From an uncultured Erysipelotrichaceae bacterium (lineage in GTDB: Bacteria > Bacillota_I > Bacilli_A > RFN20 > CAG-826): a stretch of DNA of 49,530 nt. The DNA is taken from positions 1 through 49,530 of the forward strand of contig CADBXE010000002.1 of NCBI GenBank assembly GCA_902798595.1. The letters are read 5' to 3'. Both the position numbers and the translations under genes were made by a program. This document shows positions 15,934 through 25,116 of this stretch, in pieces. The notes beneath the pieces are model-generated. The model saw only the letters and a program-made list of their open reading frames with translations. It was not told the DNA's origin and made no database searches. How positions within the stretch are numbered: position 1 is the first letter of the stretch; each line of letters starts with the position of its first letter.

Positions 15934-17196
15934 ATGTCAGAATTAGAAAATCGTAGAAGAAAAGTCTTCGACCAGATGAAAGACAACAGCATTGCTATCG
16001 TATTCTCTGGAGTCAGCAAAATTGCAAGTGAAGACGAAAACCTCCCATTCTGCGTTAATAAAAACTTTTATTATTTAACTAATATTAAACAAGAACACAG
16101 CGCTTTAGTGTTGATTAAAACACTAGGTGAAAGAAAAGCTTACCTTTTTGTTGATGCTTACAGTGAGCTTAAAGAAAAATGGACAGGTAAGCGTTTAACT
16201 CAAGATGCCGCTAGTTTGATTAGCGATCTTAAGAGTGTATATACAAGCGACAATTTAGAAACCATGCTCTCCTTAGCGTTAGACGAAGATAAAAAGCAAT
16301 ATGGCGATATCGATTGCATCTATTTAGATTTATCTTCTCCAGAACAAAAACTTAAAGACGATTTCTACATGAAAGATTTGTCTGTTAAATTGCAACTTGA
16401 TTACCATAAAGATATCGTCGATATCTACCCAATCTTAAGAGATTTAAGAATGGTGAAGTCTTCTTTAGAAATCGAAAATCTTGTCAGGGCAATTGAAAAG
16501 ACAAATAACGGTATCGCTTTTATGCTCAGTAAACTCAACGTTGGCATGAAAGAGCACGAACTCGCTGATTATTTCGAATTATACGGTCGTTTACATGATC
16601 GCTCAACATTAGCCTTCTCCACAATCGTGGCCTCAGGCAAGAACGCAACATGCTTGCATTACCCATACGAGCAACAAAACGACTCAGTTAAAGAAAATGA
16701 TTTGATTCTCTTTGACCTTGGTTATAACCACGAAGAATATAGTGCGGATATTTCTCGTACTTATCCTGTTAACGGTAAATTCAGTGGTATCCAAGCCATC
16801 ATCTACGAAGTAGTTCTTAACTGTAATAAGGCTATCATTCAAAGAATTAAACCAGGTGTCACTATAAAAGAATTACAAGAATTTGCTACTGAATTCTTAA
16901 GAAAATCTTGCATTAACACTGGCTTAATGAAGATGGATGATGATATTCGTAATTACTATTACCACAACTGTTCTCACCATTTAGGTTTAGACACACATGA
17001 CATCTCCTTAAGAGAAAAACCATTAGAAAATGGAAATGTCATCACTGTTGAACCAGGTTTATACTTCGCTAACTACGGTGTTGGTGTTCGTATTGAAGAT
17101 GATGTTTTGGTCAGCGAAGATGGCTCAATCGTCCTTTCTAAAAATATTGCAAAAGAAATGAACGAAGTTGAAAGATTCATGGCCAGTAGAGGTTAA
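15934..17196 (+). CDS. pepP: Xaa-Pro aminopeptidase (aminopeptidase P, M24B family)
   Basis: A 420-residue cytoplasmic metallopeptidase that removes N-terminal residues preceding proline. Residues 1-170 form the AMP_N domain, including a GVSKIASED stretch and the FYYLTNIKQ core. The pita-bread catalytic domain follows. The dinuclear metal site is seen as D261 and D272 in DLGYNHEEYSADISRTYP, H349 in CSHHLGLDTHD, E373 in VEPGLYF and E388 in RIEDDV. All five ligands are conserved and the length fits PepP. A GGAGAA ribosome site is visible before the ATG. glpK begins 4 nt downstream. Confidence 0.94.
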   Translation: MSELENRRRKVFDQMKDNSIAIVFSGVSKIASEDENLPFCVNKNFYYLTNIKQEHSALVLIKTLGERKAYLFVDAYSELKEKWTGKRLTQDAASLISDLKSVYTSDNLETMLSLALDEDKKQYGDIDCIYLDLSSPEQKLKDDFYMKDLSVKLQLDYHKDIVDIYPILRDLRMVKSSLEIENLVRAIEKTNNGIAFMLSKLNVGMKEHELADYFELYGRLHDRSTLAFSTIVASGKNATCLHYPYEQQNDSVKENDLILFDLGYNHEEYSADISRTYPVNGKFSGIQAIIYEVVLNCNKAIIQRIKPGVTIKELQEFATEFLRKSCINTGLMKMDDDIRNYYYHNCSHHLGLDTHDISLREKPLENGNVITVEPGLYFANYGVGVRIEDDVLVSEDGSIVLSKNIAKEMNEVERFMASRG

Positions 17197-17200
17197 AAAT

Positions 17201-18670
17201 ATGAGTTATATTTTAGCAATTGATCAAGGCACAACGAGCTCAAGAGCAATATTGTTTGACCGTCAAGGCAAACCATTCCAAATGGCGCAAAGAGAAGTTA
17301 AATGTCTCTTCCCTCATTCTGGATGGGTGGAAGTCGACGCTCTTGCTATTTGGGTGAGCGTTATTGATGTTATTAACGAGGTTTTGATTAAGGCTAATTT
17401 AACTATTGATGAAATTGATTCTATCGGTTTAACAAACCAAAGAGAAACAACGGTAGTCTGGTCTAAAAAGACTGGCATGCCTGTCTGCAACGCTATCGTG
17501 TGGCAATCACGCCAATCTGCGGATATCTGTGATGCTTTGAGTGCTCAAAAAGAATTTATTCATCAAAAAACGGGTTTACTAATAAACCCATACTTCTCAG
17601 CGAGTAAAGTAAGATTCATTTTAGACCACATTGAAAACGGTCAAGAACTCGCTGAATCAGGTGACCTTTTATTTGGCACAATTGATTCTTGGATTATTTA
17701 CAAATTAACAAGTGGTAAAGTCCACGCTACTGATATTACTAATGCTTCACGTACATTGCTCTTCAATATTAATGAACTGAAGTGGGATGAAGAATTATGT
17801 AAATTATTCAATATCCCGATGACGATGCTACCAAAAGTTAAACCGAGTGCTTATGACTATGGCCAAGCTTCTTATTTGAAGTGTGCTGCACATATCACTG
17901 GTGTAGTTGGCGATCAACAAGCCGCTTTGTTTGGTCAAACATGTTTTGAACCAGGTGAAAGCAAAAATACATATGGTACAGGTTGCTTCCTTTTGGTCAA
18001 CACAGGTGATAAACCAGTCTTCTCCGATAATGGCATCTTAACAACTGTCGCATGGCAAATTGGTGACAAAGTCACCTATGCCTTAGAAGGCTCGGTCTTT
18101 GTTGGCGGAGCGGTGGTCCAATGGATTAGAGATGAAATGCATCTTATTGAAAGCGCTTCAGAAGCTGAAGGAGTTGCTCTTCAAAGTCATCGTAGTCGCG
18201 TTTATGTCGTTCCCGCTTTTACGGGCTTAGGCACCCCATACTGGGATGATGATGCTCGTGGTGCGGTCTTTGGTTTAACTAGAGGCACCAATCGTTCACA
18301 GTTTGTAAGAGCGTGCTTAGAAGCAATTGCCTATCAATGTAAAGATGTCATGGAAGTAATGCAAAAAGATGCCCACCAAAACATCAGCGTTTTAAAAGTT
18401 GATGGTGGTGCCACACAAAATAAGTACCTTATGCAGTTCCAAAGTGATATCCTTAATACAACTATTAAATTACCAAAATGTTTAGAAACCACCGCATTAG
18501 GTGCAGCCTACATGGCGGGTTTACAAAGCGGATTCTTCCCTAACTTGGAAAGCATTAAAAAGATCCATGAATATCAAGCGACTTATACTCCTAACATGAG
18601 TAAGAAAGAAGTCAAAGAATTATACAAAGGTTGGAAGACCGCAATTAAAGCTACAAGAATGTTTAAATAA
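17201..18670 (+). CDS. glpK: Glycerol kinase
   Basis: A 489-residue FGGY-family kinase that phosphorylates glycerol to sn-glycerol-3-phosphate with ATP. The N-terminal phosphate-binding segment is DQGTTSSRA (residues 6-14). The glycerol-contacting TNQRETTVVW stretch, YGTGCFLLVNTG, GLGTPYWDDDARG and the C-terminal KVDGGATQNKYLMQ and TALGAAYMAG complete the signatures. The start is placed at 17201, 4 nt after the pepP stop; an in-frame ATG at 17168 would overlap pepP and add 11 residues that do not fit the family. No glycerol facilitator or GlpO/GlpD is in this window. Confidence 0.95.
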   Translation: MSYILAIDQGTTSSRAILFDRQGKPFQMAQREVKCLFPHSGWVEVDALAIWVSVIDVINEVLIKANLTIDEIDSIGLTNQRETTVVWSKKTGMPVCNAIVWQSRQSADICDALSAQKEFIHQKTGLLINPYFSASKVRFILDHIENGQELAESGDLLFGTIDSWIIYKLTSGKVHATDITNASRTLLFNINELKWDEELCKLFNIPMTMLPKVKPSAYDYGQASYLKCAAHITGVVGDQQAALFGQTCFEPGESKNTYGTGCFLLVNTGDKPVFSDNGILTTVAWQIGDKVTYALEGSVFVGGAVVQWIRDEMHLIESASEAEGVALQSHRSRVYVVPAFTGLGTPYWDDDARGAVFGLTRGTNRSQFVRACLEAIAYQCKDVMEVMQKDAHQNISVLKVDGGATQNKYLMQFQSDILNTTIKLPKCLETTALGAAYMAGLQSGFFPNLESIKKIHEYQATYTPNMSKKEVKELYKGWKTAIKATRMFK

Positions 18671-18671
18671 T

Positions 18672-19802
18672 ATGCAAATTAGAAATCAATGGAATAAAGA
18701 ACAAGTTGGAGCGTATATCCACTCATTACAAGTCAGCGTCCCACTAGATGTTGACTATGTTTATGATGTCTACGATATGGCTAATGAACTCATTACAATG
18801 CTCGACAAAGAGAATTCTCAAATAGAGGTTAAAGAAGTCAACCAATTAGAATTGCTCTTTTATTGTGTTGGCGAATACTATTATTCCATTGCCCATTTGA
18901 ACCAAGAAGAAATTGAAAAGTTCAATAGCAACGAAACATATCCTTCTTCTATGGCAAGTGTTGCCGCGGATAAATATTTATCTCTTTCCATTTTTAATCA
19001 CGTGGAAAAGAAACTTGGCAATCGTTTCATGCCTCCAGCATCATCCTTAAATATTTATTTAAACTTCATGCTTAATATCGTTAAAGGCTATAAGAAAAAC
19101 GATCCTCAATCATCGCTCATCAGCGACCTTCTTATGAAGTCATTAACCATTTCTCGTAGTATTCTTGAACAACTATTAAACGGATATGAAACAGAAGCTT
19201 TTTCTTCTTGGAGAACGCTTCATGAATGTGAATGCACCTTGATTCTTTTAGATAAATATGGCGATCGCTTAATCAATAAGTACTTAAGACATATGAATTT
19301 CGGTTTGGCGTTTAATGACACTATCCCAGATAAAGAACAACAAGACAAAATCTTCTACGAAATGAAAGAAGAAATGCGTGGATATGGTCTTAAGAGTAAA
19401 GACATCCGTAAATACATTGAATATGGTTGGTTATATGAAATCGCTGATAAAGATGATGTGAGTTTCAAACTCAACTTCCGTGATGGCTTAGAAAAACTCG
19501 CTGGTTTAGACATGTACGCTAAACGCTACGAGATTAGTAGTGAAATCATTCATAGTACGCCTCTTCTTATCTATTCCAACAAAGAGTACTTCTATTACAT
19601 GACTTTATTAAGCCTTTATGAATCATTCTTCCGTTTGGAACAAGTCTTCGTCTCATTGTTCTCTAAACGTGTTTCAGAAGAACAAATGAGACAATACGAA
19701 GAAATGCGCAAAGTCTATTACGCTCAACTAGTAATTATTCATAAAAGAGAATTACAATCGTTTAGAAATATACAAAAACAATGGAATCAAAAAAAGGCCT
19801 AA
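18672..19802 (+). CDS. Helical protein of unknown function (DUF5677-like)
   Basis: A 376-residue soluble, mostly helical protein starting 1 nt after glpK. I see no transmembrane segments and no catalytic motif I can name. The stretch SRSILEQLLNGYETEAFSSW followed by RTLHECECTLILL (residues 170-202) resembles the core of DUF5677-type proteins, found scattered near mobile or defence genes and in stand-alone form. The C-terminus from about 325 is a long charged helix, probably coiled coil. Its stop codon sits inside a hairpin terminator. The placement behind glpK may only reflect operon packing. Confidence 0.72.
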   Translation: MQIRNQWNKEQVGAYIHSLQVSVPLDVDYVYDVYDMANELITMLDKENSQIEVKEVNQLELLFYCVGEYYYSIAHLNQEEIEKFNSNETYPSSMASVAADKYLSLSIFNHVEKKLGNRFMPPASSLNIYLNFMLNIVKGYKKNDPQSSLISDLLMKSLTISRSILEQLLNGYETEAFSSWRTLHECECTLILLDKYGDRLINKYLRHMNFGLAFNDTIPDKEQQDKIFYEMKEEMRGYGLKSKDIRKYIEYGWLYEIADKDDVSFKLNFRDGLEKLAGLDMYAKRYEISSEIIHSTPLLIYSNKEYFYYMTLLSLYESFFRLEQVFVSLFSKRVSEEQMRQYEEMRKVYYAQLVIIHKRELQSFRNIQKQWNQKKA

Positions 19803-19817
19803 GGCCTTTTCTTTTTA
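19792..19817. terminator. Bidirectional terminator between convergent genes
   Basis: AAAAGGC-CTAAG-GCCTTTT forms a 7-bp stem with flanking A and T tracts (TTTTCTTTTT on the plus side). It overlaps the stop codon of the upstream gene (19800-19802) and abuts the 3' end of the minus-strand gene at 19815. Confidence 0.75.
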
Positions 19818-20330
19818 GTAATAATATGTTCCGTCTTTGATTCGATTGATTCTTTCGAGGCACGCTTTCTTTTCTTCGATAGTGGCGTAGCCCACTTTTA
19901 TATCGTTGGTCTCTTGTTCATCGTCACCAGTTTCTATAACAATTCTTAATATGTCTTTACTTTCAACGCTATCAAATCCTCTCACTTTTTTAGCTTCAAC
20001 TTCATACCAGTATCCTTTGTCGCTTGAACAGAAGATGATTGTTTTCTTTTCTGGATTGTAGTAGAAGAGTTCGTACTTGCATTCGTTGTTTTTATCAATC
20101 TCACACAAGCTAGCAAACGCAAAGTACATGATAAGAATACCGATAAAGAATAAGACAATCAAAAGGATGCCAATTATTATACCGGCTATCGCGCCGCTTC
20201 TCTTTTTAGTACGGTCACGTCGGCAGATTACTGTTAAGGATTCTAAATCTGGTTTTTCTTTTAAAACAAATTTAAAACCGTTTTCATGAATAAGGAAATC
20301 TTCTTCTTCGGTAATGTATCTTCTATACAT
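19815..20330 (-). CDS. Small single-span membrane protein, unknown function
   Basis: A 171-residue protein I do not recognise. The N-terminal 45 residues are polar and end in a basic patch (CRRDRTKKRSG). One long hydrophobic helix covers about 47-72, rich in Ile and Leu. Residues 75-171 are soluble and look beta-rich, with Y/F-alternating strands such as ELFYYNPEKKTIIF, then a charged helix. The basic patch before the helix suggests the N-terminal part is cytoplasmic and the C-terminal domain outside. No ribosome site is evident. It lies 77 nt downstream of the nucleoside kinase gene, separated from it by a probable terminator. Confidence 0.7.
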   Translation of the reverse strand: MYRRYITEEEDFLIHENGFKFVLKEKPDLESLTVICRRDRTKKRSGAIAGIIIGILLIVLFFIGILIMYFAFASLCEIDKNNECKYELFYYNPEKKTIIFCSSDKGYWYEVEAKKVRGFDSVESKDILRIVIETGDDEQETNDIKVGYATIEEKKACLERINRIKDGTYYY

Positions 20331-20338
20331 AAATAAAA

Positions 20339-20371
20339 CCCTCCAGTATCATTATTATTCCAGAGGGTATT
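20339..20371 (-). terminator. Probable terminator of the nucleoside kinase gene
   Basis: On the minus strand ACCCTC...GAGGGT forms a stem of 6-7 bp around a 19-nt AT-rich interior, directly followed by TTTTATTT. The T tract runs almost into the ATG of the downstream gene at 20330, so read-through or a shared hairpin could affect that gene. Confidence 0.5.
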
Positions 20372-20407
20372 ATATAATAAGTTGTGAGTTAATCAAATAA
20401 ATATTGA

Positions 20408-22051
20408 TTAATCGTCTTGATAGCAAGAACCGCCAATGAATTCACGAATAATGGAGTTACATGGGACCCATTGATCACTTAAATCATCGAAGAATTTAAG
20501 CATACGAATTAATCTTTCAGCGACTGGGAAGTATTCAGACTCGGTGTCAATCTCTTCGAGCAATGGCATAGCATACTTTTTCATGACTGATAATTCATAA
20601 GCAGAGAAGGAGTTAAAGACATAGTTAGCGCCTTCTTGTGTATCGTAAATCCATTTGAATTCACCTTTTCTAACACTTGGCCACATGGCAATAGTGCTGA
20701 TGGCAGAAGAATTGCGGAATTGGTGGTCACGCACAATTCTTCTTAGTAATCTTAAGTCAGTTAAACTGACTGGGTTATGGTTATCGATATTGACTTGTGA
20801 TTGTGGGGCAATGAAGATTTTGAATTTTTGGTGAGCAGGAATAGACGCTGTTAAACGTTCATTTAAAGCGTGAATACCTTCAATAATGATTGGTTGATCT
20901 TGTGGAACAACTAGCTTTCTGCCAACTGCCGCACGAGCGCCTGCTTTAAAATCGTATTTTGGACATTCGACTTCAAGACCAGCGACTAAGTCCGCTAAGT
21001 TTTGATTAAATAATTCAATATCTAACGCGTCTGCGGATTCTAAATCTGGTTTACCATCTTCATCAAGTGGGGCTTGGCCTCTATCAAGATAGTAGTCGTC
21101 CATAGAAATACGAATCGGTTTAATACCACGAGATAATAATTCTATTCTTAATCTGTTCGCGAATGTGGTCTTACCAGAAGAGGATGGACCAGCGATACAA
21201 ATCAAACGAATGGATTCTCTTTCATCTTCAATCATTTGACCTAATTCACATAATTGACGATTGTGTTTTTGCTCGCAAAGTGTGATAAATTCAACATCGC
21301 CATCTCTTTCGATTCTTTGGTTAATGCCGACGATGTTATCACAACCAGTAGCGACACCCCATTGATGGGCTCTCTTTAAAGTTTTACCAAACGTTGGAGC
21401 GTCCTCAAATGGTGGGATTTCACCGTTATAGTCTGGACGTGGATATTGAATGATAATACCTGGGTGGTAGTATCTAACTAACCATTTTTTAATATAACCA
21501 GTGGATGGGACCATACGGTTATACATATAGTTTCTGTAATTACCACAGTGATAGATATGCGCGGTCTTTTCTGGTCTATATCTCAGGATATCTACTTTAT
21601 CTTGATAGCCATCTTCCGCGAAAATTCTTGCGGCTTCTTCTTTGGAAACGATTTGTCTCACAAGTGGTAAATCTTGTTCGACAAGCTTATTCATTTCGGC
21701 GATTAATTCTTTAATCATAATACCGGAAGCACATGTGCCTGGATTGAGGATTTGTAAGAAGATTGATCTAGAAACGTTATAGGCAAATCTAATCTCATAG
21801 TGAGGGTGAATGTTATGCATTGCCATCGCCACTAAGAAACGAAGAGATGCTTCATAAATTGGTTTTGCATCTCTGTCTTTGCAGGTTAAAGGGACAATCT
21901 CAGAATCCTTATCTAAAGTATATGTTAATTCACGGACACGACCGTTGACATAAGCACATATAATACTTCTATCTTTGCCCACGACATCAAGTACTGTAAT
22001 TGGGGCATCATAAATCTTTTCTTTATTGTTAAAAATAACTTTGAATGACAT
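20408..22051 (-). CDS. TGS-domain nucleoside (uridine-type) kinase
   Basis: A 547-residue multidomain protein. Residues 1-60 form a TGS domain (IYDAPITVLDVVGKDRSI). Residues 60-220 resemble the threonyl/alanyl-tRNA synthetase second additional domain region. From about 280 onward is a uridine kinase/phosphoribulokinase-type P-loop domain. Its Walker A is GPSSSGKTTFANRL, followed by ISMDDYYLDR with the catalytic acidic pair and IIEGIHALN as Walker B. Such TGS-kinase fusions occur in Firmicutes and Thermotoga and are annotated as nucleoside kinases; the true substrate is less certain than for Udk. A strong AGGAGG ribosome site precedes the ATG, and the promoter is clear. Confidence 0.88.
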   Translation of the reverse strand: MSFKVIFNNKEKIYDAPITVLDVVGKDRSIICAYVNGRVRELTYTLDKDSEIVPLTCKDRDAKPIYEASLRFLVAMAMHNIHPHYEIRFAYNVSRSIFLQILNPGTCASGIMIKELIAEMNKLVEQDLPLVRQIVSKEEAARIFAEDGYQDKVDILRYRPEKTAHIYHCGNYRNYMYNRMVPSTGYIKKWLVRYYHPGIIIQYPRPDYNGEIPPFEDAPTFGKTLKRAHQWGVATGCDNIVGINQRIERDGDVEFITLCEQKHNRQLCELGQMIEDERESIRLICIAGPSSSGKTTFANRLRIELLSRGIKPIRISMDDYYLDRGQAPLDEDGKPDLESADALDIELFNQNLADLVAGLEVECPKYDFKAGARAAVGRKLVVPQDQPIIIEGIHALNERLTASIPAHQKFKIFIAPQSQVNIDNHNPVSLTDLRLLRRIVRDHQFRNSSAISTIAMWPSVRKGEFKWIYDTQEGANYVFNSFSAYELSVMKKYAMPLLEEIDTESEYFPVAERLIRMLKFFDDLSDQWVPCNSIIREFIGGSCYQDD

Positions 22052-22083
22052 TGTTAGTTCCTCCTAAAAATGTGAAGTCCTTC

Positions 22084-22112
22084 ATTCTAAACAAATATCA
22101 GGATTAATTCAA
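22084..22112 (-). promoter_or_regulatory. Promoter of the TGS-domain kinase gene
   Basis: On the minus strand TTGAAT (22107-22112) and TAGAAT (22084-22089) are 17 nt apart, followed by a short leader containing AGGAGG. An additional TATAAT (22121-22126) upstream has no convincing -35 partner. Confidence 0.6.
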
Positions 22113-22221
22113 GCAAAAATATTATAACCGATTCAAAGAGGAAAAGAACGAGTTTTTTCGATTTTTATATTTTTTAAATATAGAATGTGATATAGTGTTT
22201 ATCGGCTAGAAAGGATTATAT

Positions 22222-22743
22222 ATGCAAAGATTACTCGTTGTCGTTGATTATCAAAACGATTTTGTGGACGGTGCGCTTGGTTTTAAAGGCGCTGAAAAGA
22301 TTGCTCCTCGCATCGTGGAACTCATCAAAGAATTCCGCGCTAATAACGATGAAGTGGTGTTCACCTATGACACACATGATGCGGACTACATGAACACTAA
22401 CGAAGGCAAATATTTACCTGCTCCTCACTGCATTGAAGGCACTGAAGGCTGGCAGTTACATCCATCTATTAGAGATCTAGTGGGTTCTTCCAAAGTTTTT
22501 ATCAAACATGATTTTGGTAGCAAAGAATTAGGTCACTATATCGAACAAGGCAACTATGACGAGATTTATCTATGTGGACTCGTGAGTGATATATGTGTGT
22601 TTAGCAACGCGATTATCGCTAAATCATCAGCCTCACCATATGCAAAAGTAAAAGTGGTGAGAGACGCTACTTCTTCATTCGATTTAGATATGCAAGAAAA
22701 GGCCTTTGATGTTTTAAAACATCTTCACATGGAAATTATCTAA
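22222..22743 (+). CDS. pncA: Nicotinamidase (isochorismatase-family cysteine hydrolase)
   Basis: A 173-residue cysteine hydrolase that converts nicotinamide to nicotinate for NAD salvage. The catalytic triad is visible as D9 in VVDYQNDF, K95 in FIKHDFGS and C125 in GLVSDICVF. The metal-binding region is the THDADYMNTNEGKYLP segment, with H52 and nearby acidic residues and the H69-C70 pair. It is somewhat shorter than E. coli PncA (about 210) but typical of Firmicutes enzymes. GAAAGGA upstream is the ribosome site. An isochorismatase or other amidohydrolase activity in the same family cannot be excluded, though the active-site context favours PncA. Confidence 0.88.
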   Translation: MQRLLVVVDYQNDFVDGALGFKGAEKIAPRIVELIKEFRANNDEVVFTYDTHDADYMNTNEGKYLPAPHCIEGTEGWQLHPSIRDLVGSSKVFIKHDFGSKELGHYIEQGNYDEIYLCGLVSDICVFSNAIIAKSSASPYAKVKVVRDATSSFDLDMQEKAFDVLKHLHMEII

Positions 22744-22788
22744 GCCAATTATATATCTTATATAAAATATAAAGGAGAACAGCTATTT

Positions 22789-23994
22789 ATGAAAAACATG
22801 GTTTACATCCAATCCGGTGGACCAACATCAGTCATTAACACATCATTATATGGTGCGATTAAAGAAGCAAAAAAACATCCAGATTTAATCGGTCACATCT
22901 ATGGCTCTCAACACGGTGTTGAAGGCTTAATCGATGACGATTTAATCGATTTAGGTTTAGAAGATGATGAACAAATCGAACTCCTTCTTCAAACACCAGG
23001 TAGTATCTTAGGTACCACAAGAAGAAAACTTCCAAAGGATATCCATACTCCTGAATATGCCGCTATCATTGAAAACATCAAAAAACACAACATTGGTTAC
23101 GTTTTCATCAATGGTGGTAACGACTCCATGGATACATGTAACAAACTTGCTAAGTTAGTTAAAGAATTAGGTATCGATGATGTCAAAGTTATCGGTGTTC
23201 CAAAAACAATCGATAACGACTTAGCCTGCACAGACCACTCTTTAGGTTTCCCAAGTGCTGCTAAATTCGTTATGAACAGCGTTAACGCATTCGCTATGGA
23301 CGCTAACTGCTTCAAGAAAGGTAAAGTCCACATCGTGGAAATCATGGGCCGTGATGCTGGTTGGTTAACAGCTTCTGTTGACTTATTACCAGAACAAACA
23401 AGACCACACCTCATTTACTTACCAGAAATGAAGTTTGACTTAGAACAATTCTTAAAAGATGTCGAAAGAGTTTATAAAGAAAAAGGCTTTGCCTTAGTCG
23501 CTATCTCTGAAGGTTTACAATTTGAAAGAGATATGACCAACGTCCGTGTTGACGGTTTCGGTCACGCCCAATTAGGTGGCGCTGCTGCTGAACTCTGCAG
23601 AATCGTTGAAAACAGATTAGACATCGGTACAAGAGCAGTGGAATTCTCCATCGTCCAAAGAGCCTTCCCAGCCTTTGTCTCTTTAGTTGACCGTAAAGAA
23701 GCTATCAAGACCGGTGAAAAAGCTGTCCAAGCTGCCTTAAAAGGTAGAACAGGCAAAATGGTTATCTTCGAAAGAGTTAGCCAAAACCCATACAAAATCA
23801 AATTCAAACTTGCTCCATTAAGCAAAGTTGCTAACGCTGTCAGCCACGTCAAACCAGAAATGATTATCGACGCAACACGTATGAGCGATAGCTTCAGAGA
23901 TTACTTACGTCCATTAGTCCAAGGTGAAGTTAAACTTGTTTACAAAGATGGCATCGCCCCTGTGACTAACTTCAAACGTATCAAAGTTAAATAA
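22789..23994 (+). CDS. pfp: Pyrophosphate-dependent 6-phosphofructokinase
   Basis: A 401-residue phosphofructokinase converting fructose-6-phosphate to fructose-1,6-bisphosphate. The phosphoryl-donor residues point to PPi. GGNDS (109-113) has Asp at the position equivalent to Gly104 of E. coli PfkA, and PKTIDND (138-144) has Lys at the position equivalent to Gly124; this Asp/Lys pair is diagnostic for PPi enzymes. The substrate-binding MGRDAGW motif is also present. It has an AAAGGAG ribosome site. Codon use is highly optimised (many AAA, GAA, TTA, GTC), suggesting strong expression. Its stop overlaps the start of the AtpI-like gene (TAATG), linking it physically to the ATP synthase operon. 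Confidence 0.92.
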   Translation: MKNMVYIQSGGPTSVINTSLYGAIKEAKKHPDLIGHIYGSQHGVEGLIDDDLIDLGLEDDEQIELLLQTPGSILGTTRRKLPKDIHTPEYAAIIENIKKHNIGYVFINGGNDSMDTCNKLAKLVKELGIDDVKVIGVPKTIDNDLACTDHSLGFPSAAKFVMNSVNAFAMDANCFKKGKVHIVEIMGRDAGWLTASVDLLPEQTRPHLIYLPEMKFDLEQFLKDVERVYKEKGFALVAISEGLQFERDMTNVRVDGFGHAQLGGAAAELCRIVENRLDIGTRAVEFSIVQRAFPAFVSLVDRKEAIKTGEKAVQAALKGRTGKMVIFERVSQNPYKIKFKLAPLSKVANAVSHVKPEMIIDATRMSDSFRDYLRPLVQGEVKLVYKDGIAPVTNFKRIKVK

Positions 23995-24383
23995 TGAAAA
24001 AATTTTGGAACCAAACAGTAGAATTTAAAGCACTTATTATTTCCTCGTCATTAACCATCCTTGGTTTTCTAGGAACGCTATTTCTCTTTTGGTTCAATCA
24101 TTACGAGATCCCTCTTGCAGTCCTGCTAGGGGGATTAATCGTCTCCTTATCTTGGTTAATACTTTATTTGAGCAAGAGGAGCGACAAAGCGAGAATTAAA
24201 CTCGATATCTTTGCCATCTACCTAAGATTGGGATTAGTGGCTTTATTAACGGCTTTATTTGCATTCTTGCAGTACCGTTTTAATATCGTCACCGTTTCTC
24301 CAATCTTCTTAGTTGTCTCTTACTTATCGATATCTTTATTAACCCTCTTAGCGTTTATTGGAAAGGATAACAATGTTCGATAA
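23994..24383 (+). CDS. AtpI-like small membrane protein
   Basis: A 129-residue protein with four hydrophobic helices at about 13-33, 38-58, 72-92 and 98-120, and a basic loop between the second and third (SKRSDKARIK). Position directly before atpB, size and topology fit the poorly conserved AtpI / ATP synthase protein I group, thought to help c-ring assembly or Mg2+ supply. I base the name on position and topology more than sequence motifs. It overlaps pfp by 1 nt at the start and atpB by 11 nt at the end. Confidence 0.7.
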   Translation: MKKFWNQTVEFKALIISSSLTILGFLGTLFLFWFNHYEIPLAVLLGGLIVSLSWLILYLSKRSDKARIKLDIFAIYLRLGLVALLTALFAFLQYRFNIVTVSPIFLVVSYLSISLLTLLAFIGKDNNVR

Positions 24384-25116
24384 TTTCTTCACATTTGAAA
24401 TTACAGGTGAATTAATATCATCACTCATCGTGATATTCATTATCATGGTCCTTTCTTTAATCGTGGGCATTTTAGCGGCGAGACAAAATCCGCTTAAAAA
24501 GCCTAAAGGCCTTTTATTAGTGGCAGAATGCGGAGTGAAATTCTTCGATGACTTCTCCCGTGATTTAGTGGGCACCACATTACCAAACTTTGGTGGCTTC
24601 ATCATGGGCGTCGCTCTTTATCTATTTATTTCATTCATTTTTGGTTTAACTGGTTTACCCTCACCGGTAACATACATGGCTATCCCATTATCTTTGGGCT
24701 TAACCACATTCCTTTTAATCCATTACACATCTGCGAGATTTACTAAATGGGCTTATTTCAAACGTTATATCGACCCAATACCAATCTTCTTACCAATTAA
24801 CTTAATTTCTATGTGGGCACCTCTTTTATCGCTCACTCTCCGTTTATTTGGTAATGCGATTGCGGGTTGGGCTTTATTAACCATCGTGGAGTCCGCTTTA
24901 AGAGATTTATCAGCGATGATTTTCTCTTTTGCCCCTAATGGCTTGAACGAAGTATTCCTCGCTCCAATTCCATTGGCCGTTCTTCACGCATATTTCGATA
25001 TATTCTCTGGTTTAATCCAGACATTTGTCTTCATTCTTTTGACCTCTATCTTTATTGGCCAAGAAATCCCAGAAGACATTGATTTAAATACTTTAGGAAG
25101 GAGGAAGAAAGCATGA
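24373..25116 (+). CDS. atpB: F-type ATP synthase subunit a
   Basis: A 247-residue membrane subunit that forms the stator ion half-channels. The essential arginine is in SLTLRLFGNAIAGW, and the C-terminal channel helix is LAVLHAYFDIFSGLIQTFVF. Hydrophobic helices occur near 12-34, 72-92, 98-118, 150-180 and 195-235. The start at 24373 is chosen because GGAAAGGA lies 8-12 nt upstream and the protein then has the usual N-terminus; an in-frame ATG at 24358 is less well placed. The stop overlaps the atpE start by 4 nt. Confidence 0.95.
   Translation: MFDNFFTFEITGELISSLIVIFIIMVLSLIVGILAARQNPLKKPKGLLLVAECGVKFFDDFSRDLVGTTLPNFGGFIMGVALYLFISFIFGLTGLPSPVTYMAIPLSLGLTTFLLIHYTSARFTKWAYFKRYIDPIPIFLPINLISMWAPLLSLTLRLFGNAIAGWALLTIVESALRDLSAMIFSFAPNGLNEVFLAPIPLAVLHAYFDIFSGLIQTFVFILLTSIFIGQEIPEDIDLNTLGRRKKA

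Noticed and set aside
22744-22788. Separate promoter for pfp
   Set aside because: An AT-rich stretch offers a possible -10 (TAAAAT at 22763-22768) but no credible -35 could be found, so I did not list it; pfp may also be read through from pncA.
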